Assembly: GCF_007860075.1 (NCBI RefSeq)
Contig: NZ_SJPP01000003.1
Coordinates: 558,001-622,000, forward strand
From: Symmachiella macrocystis
GTDB taxonomy: Bacteria; Planctomycetota; Planctomycetia; Planctomycetales; Planctomycetaceae
Direction: 5' to 3'
Length of the DNA: 64,000 bases
Shown here: positions 17,729 to 27,202 of the stretch, piece by piece
How positions within the stretch are numbered: the stretch's first letter is position 1
How the letters are laid out: the number at the start of each line of letters is the position of its first letter
Position numbers and translations under genes: made by a program
Notes under the pieces: model-generated
Databases searched by the model: none
The model's input: only the letters and a program-made list of their open reading frames with translations
What the model was told of the DNA's origin: nothing

Positions 17729-18613
17729 ATGACTATTCCTCCCTGTACAGACTCCATGCTCAAAGACGGCACGTTCGATGGAAAAACAATCATCGTTACC
17801 GGCGGTGGCACCGGCTTGGGACGTTCGATGGGCCAATACATCGCGCAACTGGGTGGAAACCTGGTTATCTGTGGTCGCCGGGCAGATGTGATTGCCGAAT
17901 CGGCCGCCGAAATGGCCGAGGCCACCGGGGCGAAGGTTTTTGGACAAGCCTGCGACGTCCGCGACCCGGAACAGGTCGAGGCACTCATTGATGCGGCAAT
18001 CGAGAAGTTTGGCGCGGTCGATGGTCTGATCAATAACGCGGCGGGCAATTTCATCTGCCCCACCGAACGGCTGTCCTACAACGCCTTCAACACGATTGTC
18101 GATATTGTATTACGCGGAACCAGCAACTGCACTTTGGCAATGGGAAAGCGTTGGATTGATGCCGGGCAACGAGGAAGCTTTTTAAACATCGTCACCACGT
18201 ACGCCTGGACCGGATCGGGATATGTCGTCCCCTCGGCCGTTTCCAAGGCTGGAGTCTTGGCACTCACACGTTCGCTGGCATCGGAATGGGGCAAGTACGG
18301 CATTCGCTTAAACGCCGTCGCACCCGGCCCATTTCCCACCGAAGGGGCCTGGTCGCGATTGATGCCGGATGCTCTTAAGGAGACGTTTGACGCATCGCAC
18401 CGCATCCCCGTTGGCCGCGTCGGTGAACATCAGGAATTGGCCAACCTGGCTGCCTATTTGATGTCCGACTTCAGCGCTTACATCAACGGCGATTGCATCA
18501 CCATCGACGGCGGAGAATGGGTCCGCGCCGCTGGACAGTTCAACGGCCTCGAAGCGGTCTCGTCCGAACAATGGGACCAACTGCAAGCAGCTATGAAACC
18601 CAAGAAGGGTTAA
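17729..18613 (+). CDS. SDR oxidoreductase, 2,4-dienoyl-CoA reductase-like
   Basis: Rossmann dehydrogenase with TGGGTGLG for NADP(H) and NNAAGNF. The segment FLNIVTTYAWTGSGYVVPSA-xSKAG and EWGKYGIRLNAVAPGPF corresponds closely to eukaryotic-type 2,4-dienoyl-CoA reductase, in which Ser and Lys of PSAxxKAG and an upstream Tyr are catalytic. It would reduce dienoyl-CoA during breakdown of unsaturated fatty acids. Start ATG 17729 has AAGG nine bases upstream. The acylase gene begins 32 bases downstream, so they probably share a transcript. Confidence 0.85.
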   Translation: MTIPPCTDSMLKDGTFDGKTIIVTGGGTGLGRSMGQYIAQLGGNLVICGRRADVIAESAAEMAEATGAKVFGQACDVRDPEQVEALIDAAIEKFGAVDGLINNAAGNFICPTERLSYNAFNTIVDIVLRGTSNCTLAMGKRWIDAGQRGSFLNIVTTYAWTGSGYVVPSAVSKAGVLALTRSLASEWGKYGIRLNAVAPGPFPTEGAWSRLMPDALKETFDASHRIPVGRVGEHQELANLAAYLMSDFSAYINGDCITIDGGEWVRAAGQFNGLEAVSSEQWDQLQAAMKPKKG

Positions 18614-18645
18614 TCCCAGGCGCACCACAGATTAAGGAAGGCTCC

Positions 18646-21027
18646 ATGCAATTCTCAACGGAAGATTTGCTACGTCGTTTGGGTTCCGGTGAAACGATTG
18701 AAGCGCTTTGCCGCGACCTCCAGATCGAAAGTGGCCAATTCCAAGAGTGGTGGACGAATGAAACCAGGCGGCGGTTATCGCCGAACTCCAACGCAATACC
18801 GGCGCCGATTTCCGCGACGACAAAGATCCACCGCGACGATCGTGGCATTCCGCACATTGTTGCCGAAAACGATGTGGATCTATTCGTAGGCTACGGCTAC
18901 GCGATGGCGGCCGACCGGTTGTTTCAACTCGACAACCTTCGCCGTAAAAGTTCAGGGCGATTAGCGGAAGTTGTCGGTGAAGCCGCCGTTGATCTTGACC
19001 TGACCGCACGCACCATCGGCTTTCGTGCCATTGCGGAGGCACAATGGCAACAGCTTCCCAGCCAAACCCGGACCCTGCTTACCGCCTTTACCGCCGGGAT
19101 CAATGCACATATCGAAGCCGTGGGAGATTTACTGCCGATTGAGTTTGCTCTGCTCGATTACCAGCCCGAGCCTTGGACCGAAGTCGATTCGCTGGCAATC
19201 GAAATCGAATTGCAGTGGTACCTCACCGGACGCTTCCGCGTGATTGCCATTCCGGAATTGGTCAAACGACAATTAGGCAACGGCCCGTTGTATCGCGACT
19301 TTCTGTTGGGTGAAGCGGACGACGAAGCCATGCTGCCCCCCGGCGCTTACCCGACCACAGCAGCGGGAGATGTGGAGCCGGTCGGTGTCGTGCAAGGGTC
19401 CCCCTTTGAAGCACATGGCAGCAACAATTGGGTTTTGGCCGGAAACAAAACCGTCTCAGGAAAACCGCTGTTGGCCAGTGACCCACATATTGCGTTTGCG
19501 GCAGTCTCTTGTTGGTACGAAGCGCATTTGTGCGGCGGTTCATTCAACGTGGCCGGCATGACCTATATTGGCATGCCGGCAATGATGTTCGGTCAAAACG
19601 AACACGTCGCCTGGGGTTGCACGAACAACCTCTGCTCGCAGCGGGACCTATATCAGGAACAAACCGATCCCGAGCATCCCGGCGCATTTCTCTACGATGG
19701 AAAATGGGAACCGGCGCAGGAATTGACAGAAACGATCGTTGTCAAAAATGCACAGCCGATCCACACGACAATCCAGTTTAGTCGCAACGGGCCAATCGTG
19801 AATGACATTCTGCCGGCTGCCGCCAGGAATACCGGTGCGGTCTCCTTGCGCTGGTTGGGACGGCATAGCAGTGGTTGGCTAACCGCATTGTTGCAAATGA
19901 ACCAAGCGAAAAGCGTGGAAGGATTATTCGCCGCTTCGCAACCGTGGCATGTCCCGACATTCGCCGTCGTGGCGGCCGACGAACAGGGGCACATCGGCTT
20001 TAAAGCCACCGGGCGGATTCCTCAACGAAAACTCAACGAACGAGGATATCGTCCCGGCTGGGACCCAGACCACCAATGGACCGGCCTGATTCCGTTTGAG
20101 CAGATGCCGCATTGGTCCGATCCCGAGCGAGGTTGGATCTGCACCGCCAACAACCGCGTTGCTGATGACGACTTTCCCTACCCGCTGTACGGAACGTGGA
20201 GTAGTTGCCAGCGTGCGCGTCGCATCCGCCAAATGATCGAATCCAAACCGCAGCTCTCACGGGATGACATGGCTGCCATGCAGGTCGACTCGCTGTCGCT
20301 GCGGGCGGTCGAATGCGTTCCGTCGTTAGTCGCAATTCTCGAATCACACTCCACACCCCCATTAGCACAAGCCATCGACGCGCTGAGCGGATGGAATTGT
20401 CGCTGCGACCCGCACGAAGTCGCCCCCACTTTGTTCAACGCCTTTTTCGTCAATTGGTGCCAGACGGTCGCAAACGAACGCTTTGACGGAGAGGTTGCTG
20501 ATTTTGTCGCCGGCGCAGCGGCCGGCATCGCATCGCGACTATTGGCCGCCGACAGCAACGGCTGGTTTCATCGCCGTAATCGGATTGACGCCGTCGTGGA
20601 CACGTTCAAATTGACGATCGCCGAACTTACTGAACGGATGGGACCGGAATTGGCGACGTGGCGGTGGGAACGTTGGCACCGCATGCCGCTGCGGCATGTC
20701 CTCAGCCGGATCGGCGACTTGGGAGCGTTGCTCAATCATGGCGATGCCCCGGTGCCCGGTGATATGACGACTGTGGGCAACACCGGGTACAGCCCCGATG
20801 GCCGCGCAGTGACCGGCAGCGGCTATCGAATGATTGCCGACTTTAACCAATCGGCACCCGTGCTATTTGCACAAGACGCGCAAAGCCAATCAGGCCAACC
20901 GGGCAGCCCGCATTACGACGATCAACTCGCCGACTGGTTGGATAAAAAATACCACAGCCTGCATTTGTCGCCCGCAGCGGTGGAACAGGCGGCCTGCTCG
21001 ACCCTGACTTTGAGTGTACAAAAATAG
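18646..21027 (+). CDS. penicillin acylase family Ntn hydrolase without signal peptide
   Basis: 793 residues of the penicillin G acylase/AHL acylase family, amide hydrolases made as a precursor and cut before an N-terminal Ser. The predicted nucleophile is Ser259 in HGSNNWVLAG, followed by GKPLLASDPH. The alpha-chain start reads DDRGIPHIVAENDVDLFVGYGYAMAADRLFQLD. Most members are exported, yet here residues 1-35 form two helices resembling a small helix-turn-helix with no hydrophobic signal. AAGGAAG eight bases upstream fixes ATG 18646. Substrate unknown; candidates are N-acyl amino acids or quorum-sensing lactones. Confidence 0.9.
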   Translation: MQFSTEDLLRRLGSGETIEALCRDLQIESGQFQEWWTNETRRRLSPNSNAIPAPISATTKIHRDDRGIPHIVAENDVDLFVGYGYAMAADRLFQLDNLRRKSSGRLAEVVGEAAVDLDLTARTIGFRAIAEAQWQQLPSQTRTLLTAFTAGINAHIEAVGDLLPIEFALLDYQPEPWTEVDSLAIEIELQWYLTGRFRVIAIPELVKRQLGNGPLYRDFLLGEADDEAMLPPGAYPTTAAGDVEPVGVVQGSPFEAHGSNNWVLAGNKTVSGKPLLASDPHIAFAAVSCWYEAHLCGGSFNVAGMTYIGMPAMMFGQNEHVAWGCTNNLCSQRDLYQEQTDPEHPGAFLYDGKWEPAQELTETIVVKNAQPIHTTIQFSRNGPIVNDILPAAARNTGAVSLRWLGRHSSGWLTALLQMNQAKSVEGLFAASQPWHVPTFAVVAADEQGHIGFKATGRIPQRKLNERGYRPGWDPDHQWTGLIPFEQMPHWSDPERGWICTANNRVADDDFPYPLYGTWSSCQRARRIRQMIESKPQLSRDDMAAMQVDSLSLRAVECVPSLVAILESHSTPPLAQAIDALSGWNCRCDPHEVAPTLFNAFFVNWCQTVANERFDGEVADFVAGAAAGIASRLLAADSNGWFHRRNRIDAVVDTFKLTIAELTERMGPELATWRWERWHRMPLRHVLSRIGDLGALLNHGDAPVPGDMTTVGNTGYSPDGRAVTGSGYRMIADFNQSAPVLFAQDAQSQSGQPGSPHYDDQLADWLDKKYHSLHLSPAAVEQAACSTLTLSVQK

Positions 21028-21052
21028 TCGCCAGCGCATATTGCCATGCATC

Positions 21053-21104
21053 AAAAAAAAGAAGCGACCGCGCGTCACTGTGACACACTGCCGCTCATTT
21101 TTTT
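21053..21104. terminator. possible bidirectional terminator between convergent genes
   Basis: A run of eight A (21053-21060), a GC-rich stretch with AGCG/CGCT arms (21063-21066, 21092-21095) around GTCACTGTGAC, and a run of seven T (21098-21104). The layout suits both the acylase gene and the convergent DUF309 gene, although the stem is imperfect. Confidence 0.5.
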
Positions 21105-21126
21105 CAGGACGCTCTGACTTCTTGTA

Positions 21127-21687
21127 TTACGAAAACGGGAAGGGTTGTGGTTCGAGCAAAAACGGAAAGACCCGCAACGGCACCCCGGCCGGCAGATCGC
21201 TTTTGTAAACCAATTGGGCGGCGCGATCGGCTGCGTATTGCAATACGGTGAATTCCAGTCCGCAGAAATAATCCTCACCGACTTCGGCGGCCACATCGGC
21301 AAAAACTTCGCCGGCCGAGGCCGCGTGCCGACGGACACCATGCAGGCTGTTTTCGCGGACTTTAACGCCGGCGGCAGAAAGCTTGATCAACCCTTTGAGA
21401 AAACGACCGACCAGCGTATCAGGGCCGGTGGCTCGCCACAGACGCTCCCACTCCTCGTGGGCTTCCCAATAATATCCAATGTTAAACAGATCGATGGCCA
21501 CCAGGTAATTGCGACTATCAGCCCAGCCCTCGGCCTTCAACGGTGGCGGGGGGGGACCTTTTTTACCATGGCTATGTCCGCGGGGATCACGAATGGGATG
21601 CGGGGTCACAGTTCCCGGTATATACGTATATCCCGGCAAATCTGCCGCGGGCAACATCCGCGGAATCGAAGTGTCAATTTGGGGCAT
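21127..21687 (-). CDS. DUF309 domain protein
   Basis: The helical DUF309 core is clear at about residues 60-140: ALDLFN-like strand, [31 protein letters not shown] and GVRRHA. The first 55 residues are Pro/Gly/His rich. DUF309 proteins are small, uncharacterised cytoplasmic proteins. Start ATG 21687 is preferred over upstream in-frame ATGs because GGAG lies nine bases before it. Confidence 0.82.
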   Translation of the reverse strand: MPQIDTSIPRMLPAADLPGYTYIPGTVTPHPIRDPRGHSHGKKGPPPPPLKAEGWADSRNYLVAIDLFNIGYYWEAHEEWERLWRATGPDTLVGRFLKGLIKLSAAGVKVRENSLHGVRRHAASAGEVFADVAAEVGEDYFCGLEFTVLQYAADRAAQLVYKSDLPAGVPLRVFPFLLEPQPFPFS

Positions 21688-21947
21688 CAATGGTTTCTCC
21701 GTCATATCAATTAATACAGCATCTGTGAGCATGCGGATAACCGCATGGGTTTTTTGTTCAGCTCAGTCGGCGGCCAATATGGATTGGCTGCGTCCTTTTA
21801 TAAAACGACACTCAAACTGGCAGATGCCAATTTCTTGGCCTCACCTCTTTAGAAAACTCCTGAGAGGCAGCCAAGTCAAGAAAAAAATCACAAACTCTCG
21901 TTGGTCTTGTCCAGATATTTCCCGATGGGAAACAGCTATGACGCAAC

Positions 21948-22448
21948 TCAGGTGGAAAAGTTCTTGCCGTCGGCCTGCTCCGCGACTTCTCGCTTGATCC
22001 TTCGCATTAGACCCGTAAAACCGCGACGGCGCGTCATTCCCAAAGTCTCCGCCAAGCCCAACTGGCCTAACAAATCCTCCGGAACGGTAGCCACATCCGT
22101 AGCTGGCGCGCCTGAGAGTCCTTCCACTAACATCGAGACGTAACCACGAACGGTGGGAGACCGCTCCGTGACATACGCCTCCAACTGAGCTTGGCCGTCC
22201 ACGACGTCGACCCACAAATAAACCGGGGTTTGGCACTCTTTGACCAATCGTCGGGTATCTTCCCGCTCCGCCGCCCGCTCGGGCGATAACTCCGGCAGAT
22301 CGAGGGACATTTCAATCAACGTCTGCAAAGATTCTTCAGGATCCAGGCCGTCGAACTCCTCTAATAATTCGCCTAACTTCAATCGTCCGAACCCCCGCAC
22401 AATTTTGTCGTCTATTTCCGCACCACGGTGCACGGTCCATTTCGTCAA
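21948..22448 (-). CDS. sufE: SufE-like cysteine desulfurase activator
   Basis: SufE accepts persulfide sulfur from SufS/IscS for Fe-S cluster assembly. The core LKLGELLEEFDGLD, LPELSPE, VKECQTPVYLWV with the acceptor Cys (family GCQSxVW), and LGLAETLGMTRRRGFTGLM are diagnostic. The start is a TTG that overlaps the stop of the upstream DUF1569 gene (TTGA), indicating translational coupling; no ATG is available near the domain start. No sufS, sufB, C or D is in the window. Confidence 0.9.
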   Translation of the reverse strand: MTKWTVHRGAEIDDKIVRGFGRLKLGELLEEFDGLDPEESLQTLIEMSLDLPELSPERAAEREDTRRLVKECQTPVYLWVDVVDGQAQLEAYVTERSPTVRGYVSMLVEGLSGAPATDVATVPEDLLGQLGLAETLGMTRRRGFTGLMRRIKREVAEQADGKNFST

Positions 22449-22921
22449 TCGCCGAAAGGCACCACAAAACTCATATGCAACTCAGCATGCCGCAGCCCGA
22501 GCGACACCCATTCCTGCCGGGCCATTCTGCCAAAGACCGGATGGTGGACGTTCGGCGTTTCCGTTTCATAACGTGCGACTGCCTTTTTCAAATGCGACAA
22601 TCCCTCCTCGACCGAAACGTCTCCCGGCGACAATGCTCCTGCATTGGCCGGTAGTTTGAAGCCTGCCCGCATCGGTTTTGTGATGAAACCGTTTTTGATA
22701 AACGGCGCCACCAACGTTCGCAAAAACCAAGGTGCCTGAAATGGAAAGCCGTCAAACGAACAATCCAAAGACACCGCTAAATGCTCTAGGATTTGTCCGA
22801 ACGACCACTCACCCAACGTCTGGTATTCCCCCGCTGCCAGGCTTTCCGCATCCGTGACAATGTCGTTGAGATTGCCATAATGCAATTCGCGGCGACCGTT
22901 GGCTTGTAGAGTGGCCGTCAT
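22445..22921 (-). CDS. DUF1569 (DinB-like) protein
   Basis: 158 residues of a four-helix DinB-like fold. Diagnostic: LGEWSFGQILEHLA with metal-ligand-like His, and GLRHAELHMSF at the C terminus. The DinB superfamily includes thiol-dependent transferases, but DUF1569 itself is uncharacterised. The gene is the first of a two-gene unit with sufE, overlapping it by four bases, which suggests a role in thiol or sulfur metabolism (inference). AGGAG lies 12 bases before the ATG. Confidence 0.82.
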   Translation of the reverse strand: MTATLQANGRRELHYGNLNDIVTDAESLAAGEYQTLGEWSFGQILEHLAVSLDCSFDGFPFQAPWFLRTLVAPFIKNGFITKPMRAGFKLPANAGALSPGDVSVEEGLSHLKKAVARYETETPNVHHPVFGRMARQEWVSLGLRHAELHMSFVVPFGD

Positions 22922-23478
22922 ATTTGAGTATCGCTCCTGGTTTTACGTCACAGTCCGTTGATTTCGACTAATCTCGTAACAATCTGTCAAACGCCAAACA
23001 CTATTGGAATTCTAATCCGGACGAACCATTTCCGTGCCGCGATCACAATAAAATCCGCGCGAGTCCTCTTGAGGGAGGTCTAATCTTAGTTGTTTTTCCA
23101 GGGGTATTTTCTTCGTGCTGGTTGGCAGCAACGGTGCGGTCTTAGGCGGGACGTTCATGTGAGGACTCGTGCACGTCAGTCAACCAAGCTTGTAAATTTT
23201 CCCGGCAATTGGCGAGCATACGTATACTCAAGCAACGCCACGCGAAGAACTCACAAAGTCGAAGCGATTCCGGCACTAGCACCGGTCCTCAGCAATGGGG
23301 TGAGTCCGGTCAGGACATTACTCCATTCTCCGCCTTAACACGAACTTTACAAGAGGAGTTTTGAGGTTACGAGGACGATTTCTTGGAAATGATAGGTAAG
23401 GTCCACGAACTTTGCCTACCATTCCTGGAATTGGTAATCCGCACCGTCACCGGCGGAAATGGCTAAGGTTTATTACGC
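22922..23478. other. intergenic region, no gene seen
   Basis: 557 bases between rdgB and the DUF1569 gene. A weak hairpin (TAGGTAAGG near 23391 with CTTTGCCTA near 23411, with G-U pairs) is visible. A TTG-initiated frame at 23090-23338 has GGGAGG upstream but Arg/Ser-rich non-protein-like composition, so it is not called. Confidence 0.45.
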
Positions 23479-24096
23479 TTAGCAATCACGACTGAAGAGT
23501 GCCACCAGTCGCGGGATGAACCGGGCAAAAGCCCGTGCACGATGACTGAGGCGTTGTTTGACGACCGCGTCCAATTCGCCGAACGTCCGATGATATTCGG
23601 GAATCATGAACAGCGGATCGTAACCAAAGCCATTGGTCCCGCGCGGACTGTCGATGATCCGTCCGCGACAGCTCGCTTCGGCGGTCAGGCGAATCTGCCC
23701 ATCAGGATCGGACAAAGCGATGCTACACACATAACCGGCAGAGCGCTGAGCTGGCGGCACGTCGGCCAACTCCGTTAACAACTTGTCGTTGTTTTGTTGG
23801 TCGCTCGCATTTTCTCCCGCATAACGAGCCGAGTAAATCCCTGGACGGCCGTCCAAGGCATCGACCATCAACCCGCTATCTTCGGCCAACACCCACCGTG
23901 ATAATTCCAACGCCGGTTCCCGGGCCTTCTTGGCGGCGTTTTCAGCAAACGACGCTCCATCCTCGACGACCTCCGCAAGATCAGCCACTTCGGCAACGCT
24001 GATGACATCGATACCGTGTGGCGCCAAAAGATCCTTGATCTCGCTGCTCTTCTTGAGATTTCGGCTGCCGAGAACAATCTGTGGTTTGTCAGTCAT
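23479..24096 (-). CDS. rdgB: XTP/dITP pyrophosphatase (RdgB/HAM1)
   Basis: Hydrolyses non-canonical purine nucleoside triphosphates. Shows the family start VLGSRNLKKSSEIKDLL, ASFAENAAKKA, LAEDSGLMVDALDGRPGIYSARYAG and GTNGFGYDPLF. 205 residues, full length. It begins 24 bases after the typA stop on the same strand, so the two form an operon. Confidence 0.95.
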   Translation of the reverse strand: MTDKPQIVLGSRNLKKSSEIKDLLAPHGIDVISVAEVADLAEVVEDGASFAENAAKKAREPALELSRWVLAEDSGLMVDALDGRPGIYSARYAGENASDQQNNDKLLTELADVPPAQRSAGYVCSIALSDPDGQIRLTAEASCRGRIIDSPRGTNGFGYDPLFMIPEYHRTFGELDAVVKQRLSHRARAFARFIPRLVALFSRDC

Positions 24097-24120
24097 GGTG
24101 TTGTCGGGAACGGCGGCCGG

Positions 24121-25941
24121 TTAGGCCGTCTTGCTGCGTCCTTGTCGTTTACGGCCGTTCTCGGTGAGTACGATCTTACGCAGGCGAATGCAGCCCGGCG
24201 TAATTTCTACGAACTCATCTTCTTCAATGTATTCAAGCGCCATTTCCAATGACATTTTCCGCGGTGGCCGCAACAAGATTGCGTCGTCGGCGCCTGATGA
24301 CCGGACATTGGACAGTTTCTTTTCGCGAATCGGATTGACGACCATGTCGCAATCGCGGGAGTTTTCTCCAATGACCATGCCTTCGTAACAATCATCGCCG
24401 GGCGATACGAACATGTCAGCCCGTTCCTGTAGTTTCCACAAGGCGTATCCGACGACTTTTCCGTTTTCCTGTGAAACCAACACGCCGTTGGGACGCCGTG
24501 GAATCTCCCCTTCGCAGCGTTTGAAGCTTTCAAAGCGGTGGTGCATGATGGCTTCGCCTTTGGTGGCGTTCAGCACGCGTGTCCGCAGTCCGATGAGTCC
24601 GCGTGCCGGGATCGAAAATCGCACGTGCGTCATTCCGGTCGATCCGCCCGACATCTCCTCCATTTGACCGCGACGGGCACCGACCATTTCCATCACCGAA
24701 CCAACCACGTTGGCAGGCACGTCCACTTCCAGGCTTTCAAACGGTTCGTGCCATTTGCCGTCGATCTCTTTGCGAATCACCTGAGGCTTGCCAACCGACA
24801 ATTCGTATCCTTCGCGCCGCATCTGCTCGATCAAAATCGAAAGGTGCAACAATCCCCGACCGGAGACCATAAAGGCGTCGTTCTGATCCGCTTCTTCGAC
24901 GCGCAAGGCAACGTTTGATTCCAATTCCTTCATCAATCGCGCCCGCAAATGGCGGCTGGTGACGAATTTTCCTTCGCGTCCAGCCAACGGCGACGAATTG
25001 ATAGTAAACAGCATCGAGAGCGTCGGCTCGTCGACGGCGACACGTTCCAGCGGGTTGGGATGTTCGGGATGACAAACGGTATCGCCGATTTCAGGATCGG
25101 GGAGACCGGTCAAAGCAACAATATCCCCAGCGGTCGCCGTTTCAGCATCGGTGCGACCGAGTTTGTCGAACAGTTGCAGGTTCACGACCTCACCGGCAAC
25201 TTGGCTGCCGCCCCCTTTGAGGACGGCCACTTTGTCACCGTTTGAAACTTCGCCGCAATTGATACGGCCAATGGCGACGCGTCCCACGTACTCCGACCAA
25301 GCGATCGTGGTGACCATCATCTGAAACGGCGCTTCGGCGTCGACTTTGGGTCCCGGAATATTGTCGATCACCATGTCTAACACGGGGTGAATCGATTCGG
25401 TCTTCTCGTTGGGATCGTGCGTGGCGTAACCTTCGCGGGCACTGGCGTAAACGTAGGGGAAATCCAACGTTTCGTCGTCCGCCCCAAGCTCCACCAGCAA
25501 GTCGAACACCTGCGACAACACCTCGTCGGGCCGGCAGTCGGCACGGTCGATTTTGTTGATGACCACAACCGGCTTCAATCCACATTCCAAGGCTTTGCTG
25601 AGCACAAAACGTGTCTGCGGTCGCGGCCCCTCGAAGGAGTCGACCAACAGAATCGCCCCATCAGCCATCTTCAACACCCGCTCGACCTCGCCGCCAAAGT
25701 CAGCGTGTCCCGGGGTATCAATGATGTTGATCTTCACGCCTTCGTAGTTGATGGCGATGTTTTTGGCCAGAATCGTGATGCCCCGTTCGCGTTCCAAATC
25801 GTTGGAATCGAGAATGCAATCTTCCTGAAGTTGCGCATCACGAAATTGTCCGCTTTGGCGCAATAGAGCGTCGACGAGGGTTGTTTTCCCATGATCAACG
25901 TGCGCAATAATGGCGATGTTACGAAGGTCGGTGCGTCGCAT
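24121..25941 (-). CDS. typA: ribosome-associated GTPase TypA/BipA
   Basis: Translation-factor GTPase with G1 HVDHGKTT, G2 RGITI, G3 DTPGHADF, G4 NKIDR and the BipA C-terminal domain ([24 protein letters not shown]). From ATG 25941 the protein is 606 residues, the family length; a GTG at 25986 would add 15 atypical residues. Acts in 50S assembly and stress adaptation in other bacteria. First gene of the typA-rdgB unit. With lepA, it is the second EF-G-like GTPase here. Confidence 0.96.
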   Translation of the reverse strand: MRRTDLRNIAIIAHVDHGKTTLVDALLRQSGQFRDAQLQEDCILDSNDLERERGITILAKNIAINYEGVKINIIDTPGHADFGGEVERVLKMADGAILLVDSFEGPRPQTRFVLSKALECGLKPVVVINKIDRADCRPDEVLSQVFDLLVELGADDETLDFPYVYASAREGYATHDPNEKTESIHPVLDMVIDNIPGPKVDAEAPFQMMVTTIAWSEYVGRVAIGRINCGEVSNGDKVAVLKGGGSQVAGEVVNLQLFDKLGRTDAETATAGDIVALTGLPDPEIGDTVCHPEHPNPLERVAVDEPTLSMLFTINSSPLAGREGKFVTSRHLRARLMKELESNVALRVEEADQNDAFMVSGRGLLHLSILIEQMRREGYELSVGKPQVIRKEIDGKWHEPFESLEVDVPANVVGSVMEMVGARRGQMEEMSGGSTGMTHVRFSIPARGLIGLRTRVLNATKGEAIMHHRFESFKRCEGEIPRRPNGVLVSQENGKVVGYALWKLQERADMFVSPGDDCYEGMVIGENSRDCDMVVNPIREKKLSNVRSSGADDAILLRPPRKMSLEMALEYIEEDEFVEITPGCIRLRKIVLTENGRKRQGRSKTA

Positions 25942-26473
25942 GGGAATCGGATTTTCCACGTTAATTGTGAGTTCAATAAGAAACACGAAGCCGTTTCCGC
26001 GAATCGCTGGTCAAAACAAGCGAAAACCAGTCAAAAACTCCAGAAACGCTACGCAGCGGAATGATAAGTGGGGCGTGTAATCTTCAATGGAAATAGAAGG
26101 ACCGAGAGAGCAATCCGCTCGATCCGAGCATCCGCATCGCGCTGGACGTTCCATCAAATGCGGAAAACACAACCGAAAGGCTTGCCCAAGGTGCCCTCCA
26201 CCCATGGAAATTCGGCCGAATCACCGCCGTAGTTTAACAGCCAACCGACCATCCCTAAAGGGCAAGCCTGTTAAGAACGCGTGAGTTCGTTGCGAATCGG
26301 CAGAATTTCGATAAATTTGAGCCATCCTAGCAAACAGTACTTGAACAAATCGTCTCACGACCCCACGCCCACTGGACTGACGCAAAGTATTACCCTCAAG
26401 TCAATTACGGCACGACGACCAACCACAGCGTCCCACAACAGCCCCACTCCCTCCTGCAGAAAGCCACTCCAGT
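25942..26473. other. divergent intergenic region with structured segment
   Basis: 532 bases between typA and mfnB. A 10-bp perfect inverted repeat (AGGCTTGCCC 26178-26187, GGGCAAGCCT 26260-26269) encloses a near-central 12-bp palindrome ATTCGGCCGAAT (26210-26221). No convincing gene. Could be a structured RNA or a dispersed element; see findings. Confidence 0.55.
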
Positions 26474-27202
26474 ATGCCGCCGCAATTATTGGTCAGTGTT
26501 CGCAACGAAATTGAGGCAGAAGCGGCGCTTCAGGGCGGATGTGACATCCTAGATATCAAAGAACCGGCACGAGGCTCGCTGGGAATGGCCGATATCGAGG
26601 CGATTTCGGCGGTTGCCGATGTGATTCAGCAGCAGCAGGTCGATGTGGAGGTCAGCACGGCCTTGGGGGAGACCACAGATTGGTACGCGGCAGCCCCCCC
26701 TGCTCTGCCGGCCGGAATCAGCTATGCAAAACTAGGCACCGCCGGCTTGCGTCCGGATTTGGATTGGCAGCAGCGTTGGACCGGGGTGCGTCGCCAGTTC
26801 GAATTGGCCGCCAATCGGAATATCTCCTGGATCGCAGTTGCCTATATTGACTGGGAACTGGCTGACAGCCCCCCGCCGCTCGAGATCGTCGCTGCGGCTG
26901 CCGAAGCTGGCTGCGCCGGTGTATTGTTTGACACCTTCGCAAAAACAGGTCGCGGACTGTTCGATTGGCTTTCAAAGCCCCAGCTGCGAGCTTTGGTGAA
27001 CGATATCCACTCAGCCGATCAACTGGTGGCGGTCGCGGGACAAATCGCGGCTGAGAACGTACCGACGCTGATCGACTTTGCCCCCGACATCATTGCCATC
27101 CGCTCCGCTGCCTGCGCCGAGGGACAACGCACGAATGCCATTCATGCAGAGGCCATTCGGTACTTCAAAACAGCAATGCACAACGCCGCAATCGCAAACT
27201 AA
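26474..27202 (+). CDS. mfnB: (5-formylfuran-3-yl)methyl phosphate synthase (DUF556)
   Basis: Makes the furan precursor of methanofuran from two glyceraldehyde-3-phosphates. TIM barrel with LLVSVRN, CDILDIKEPARGSLG (Lys29, matching the Schiff-base Lys of the archaeal enzyme), YAKLG (Lys86), VLFDTFAKTGRGLFDW (Asp153, Lys157) and IAIRSAACAEGQRTNAI. 242 residues, as in archaeal MfnB. Planctomycetes are known to carry H4MPT/methanofuran-linked C1 genes, so this probably supports formaldehyde/formate oxidation. The rest of the pathway is outside the window. Its stop overlaps that of the convergent regulator. Confidence 0.88.
   Translation: MPPQLLVSVRNEIEAEAALQGGCDILDIKEPARGSLGMADIEAISAVADVIQQQQVDVEVSTALGETTDWYAAAPPALPAGISYAKLGTAGLRPDLDWQQRWTGVRRQFELAANRNISWIAVAYIDWELADSPPPLEIVAAAAEAGCAGVLFDTFAKTGRGLFDWLSKPQLRALVNDIHSADQLVAVAGQIAAENVPTLIDFAPDIIAIRSAACAEGQRTNAIHAEAIRYFKTAMHNAAIAN

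Noticed and set aside
23090-23338. Possible gene with GGGAGG upstream
   Set aside because: TTG start, Arg/Ser-rich, no recognisable pattern; insufficient support.
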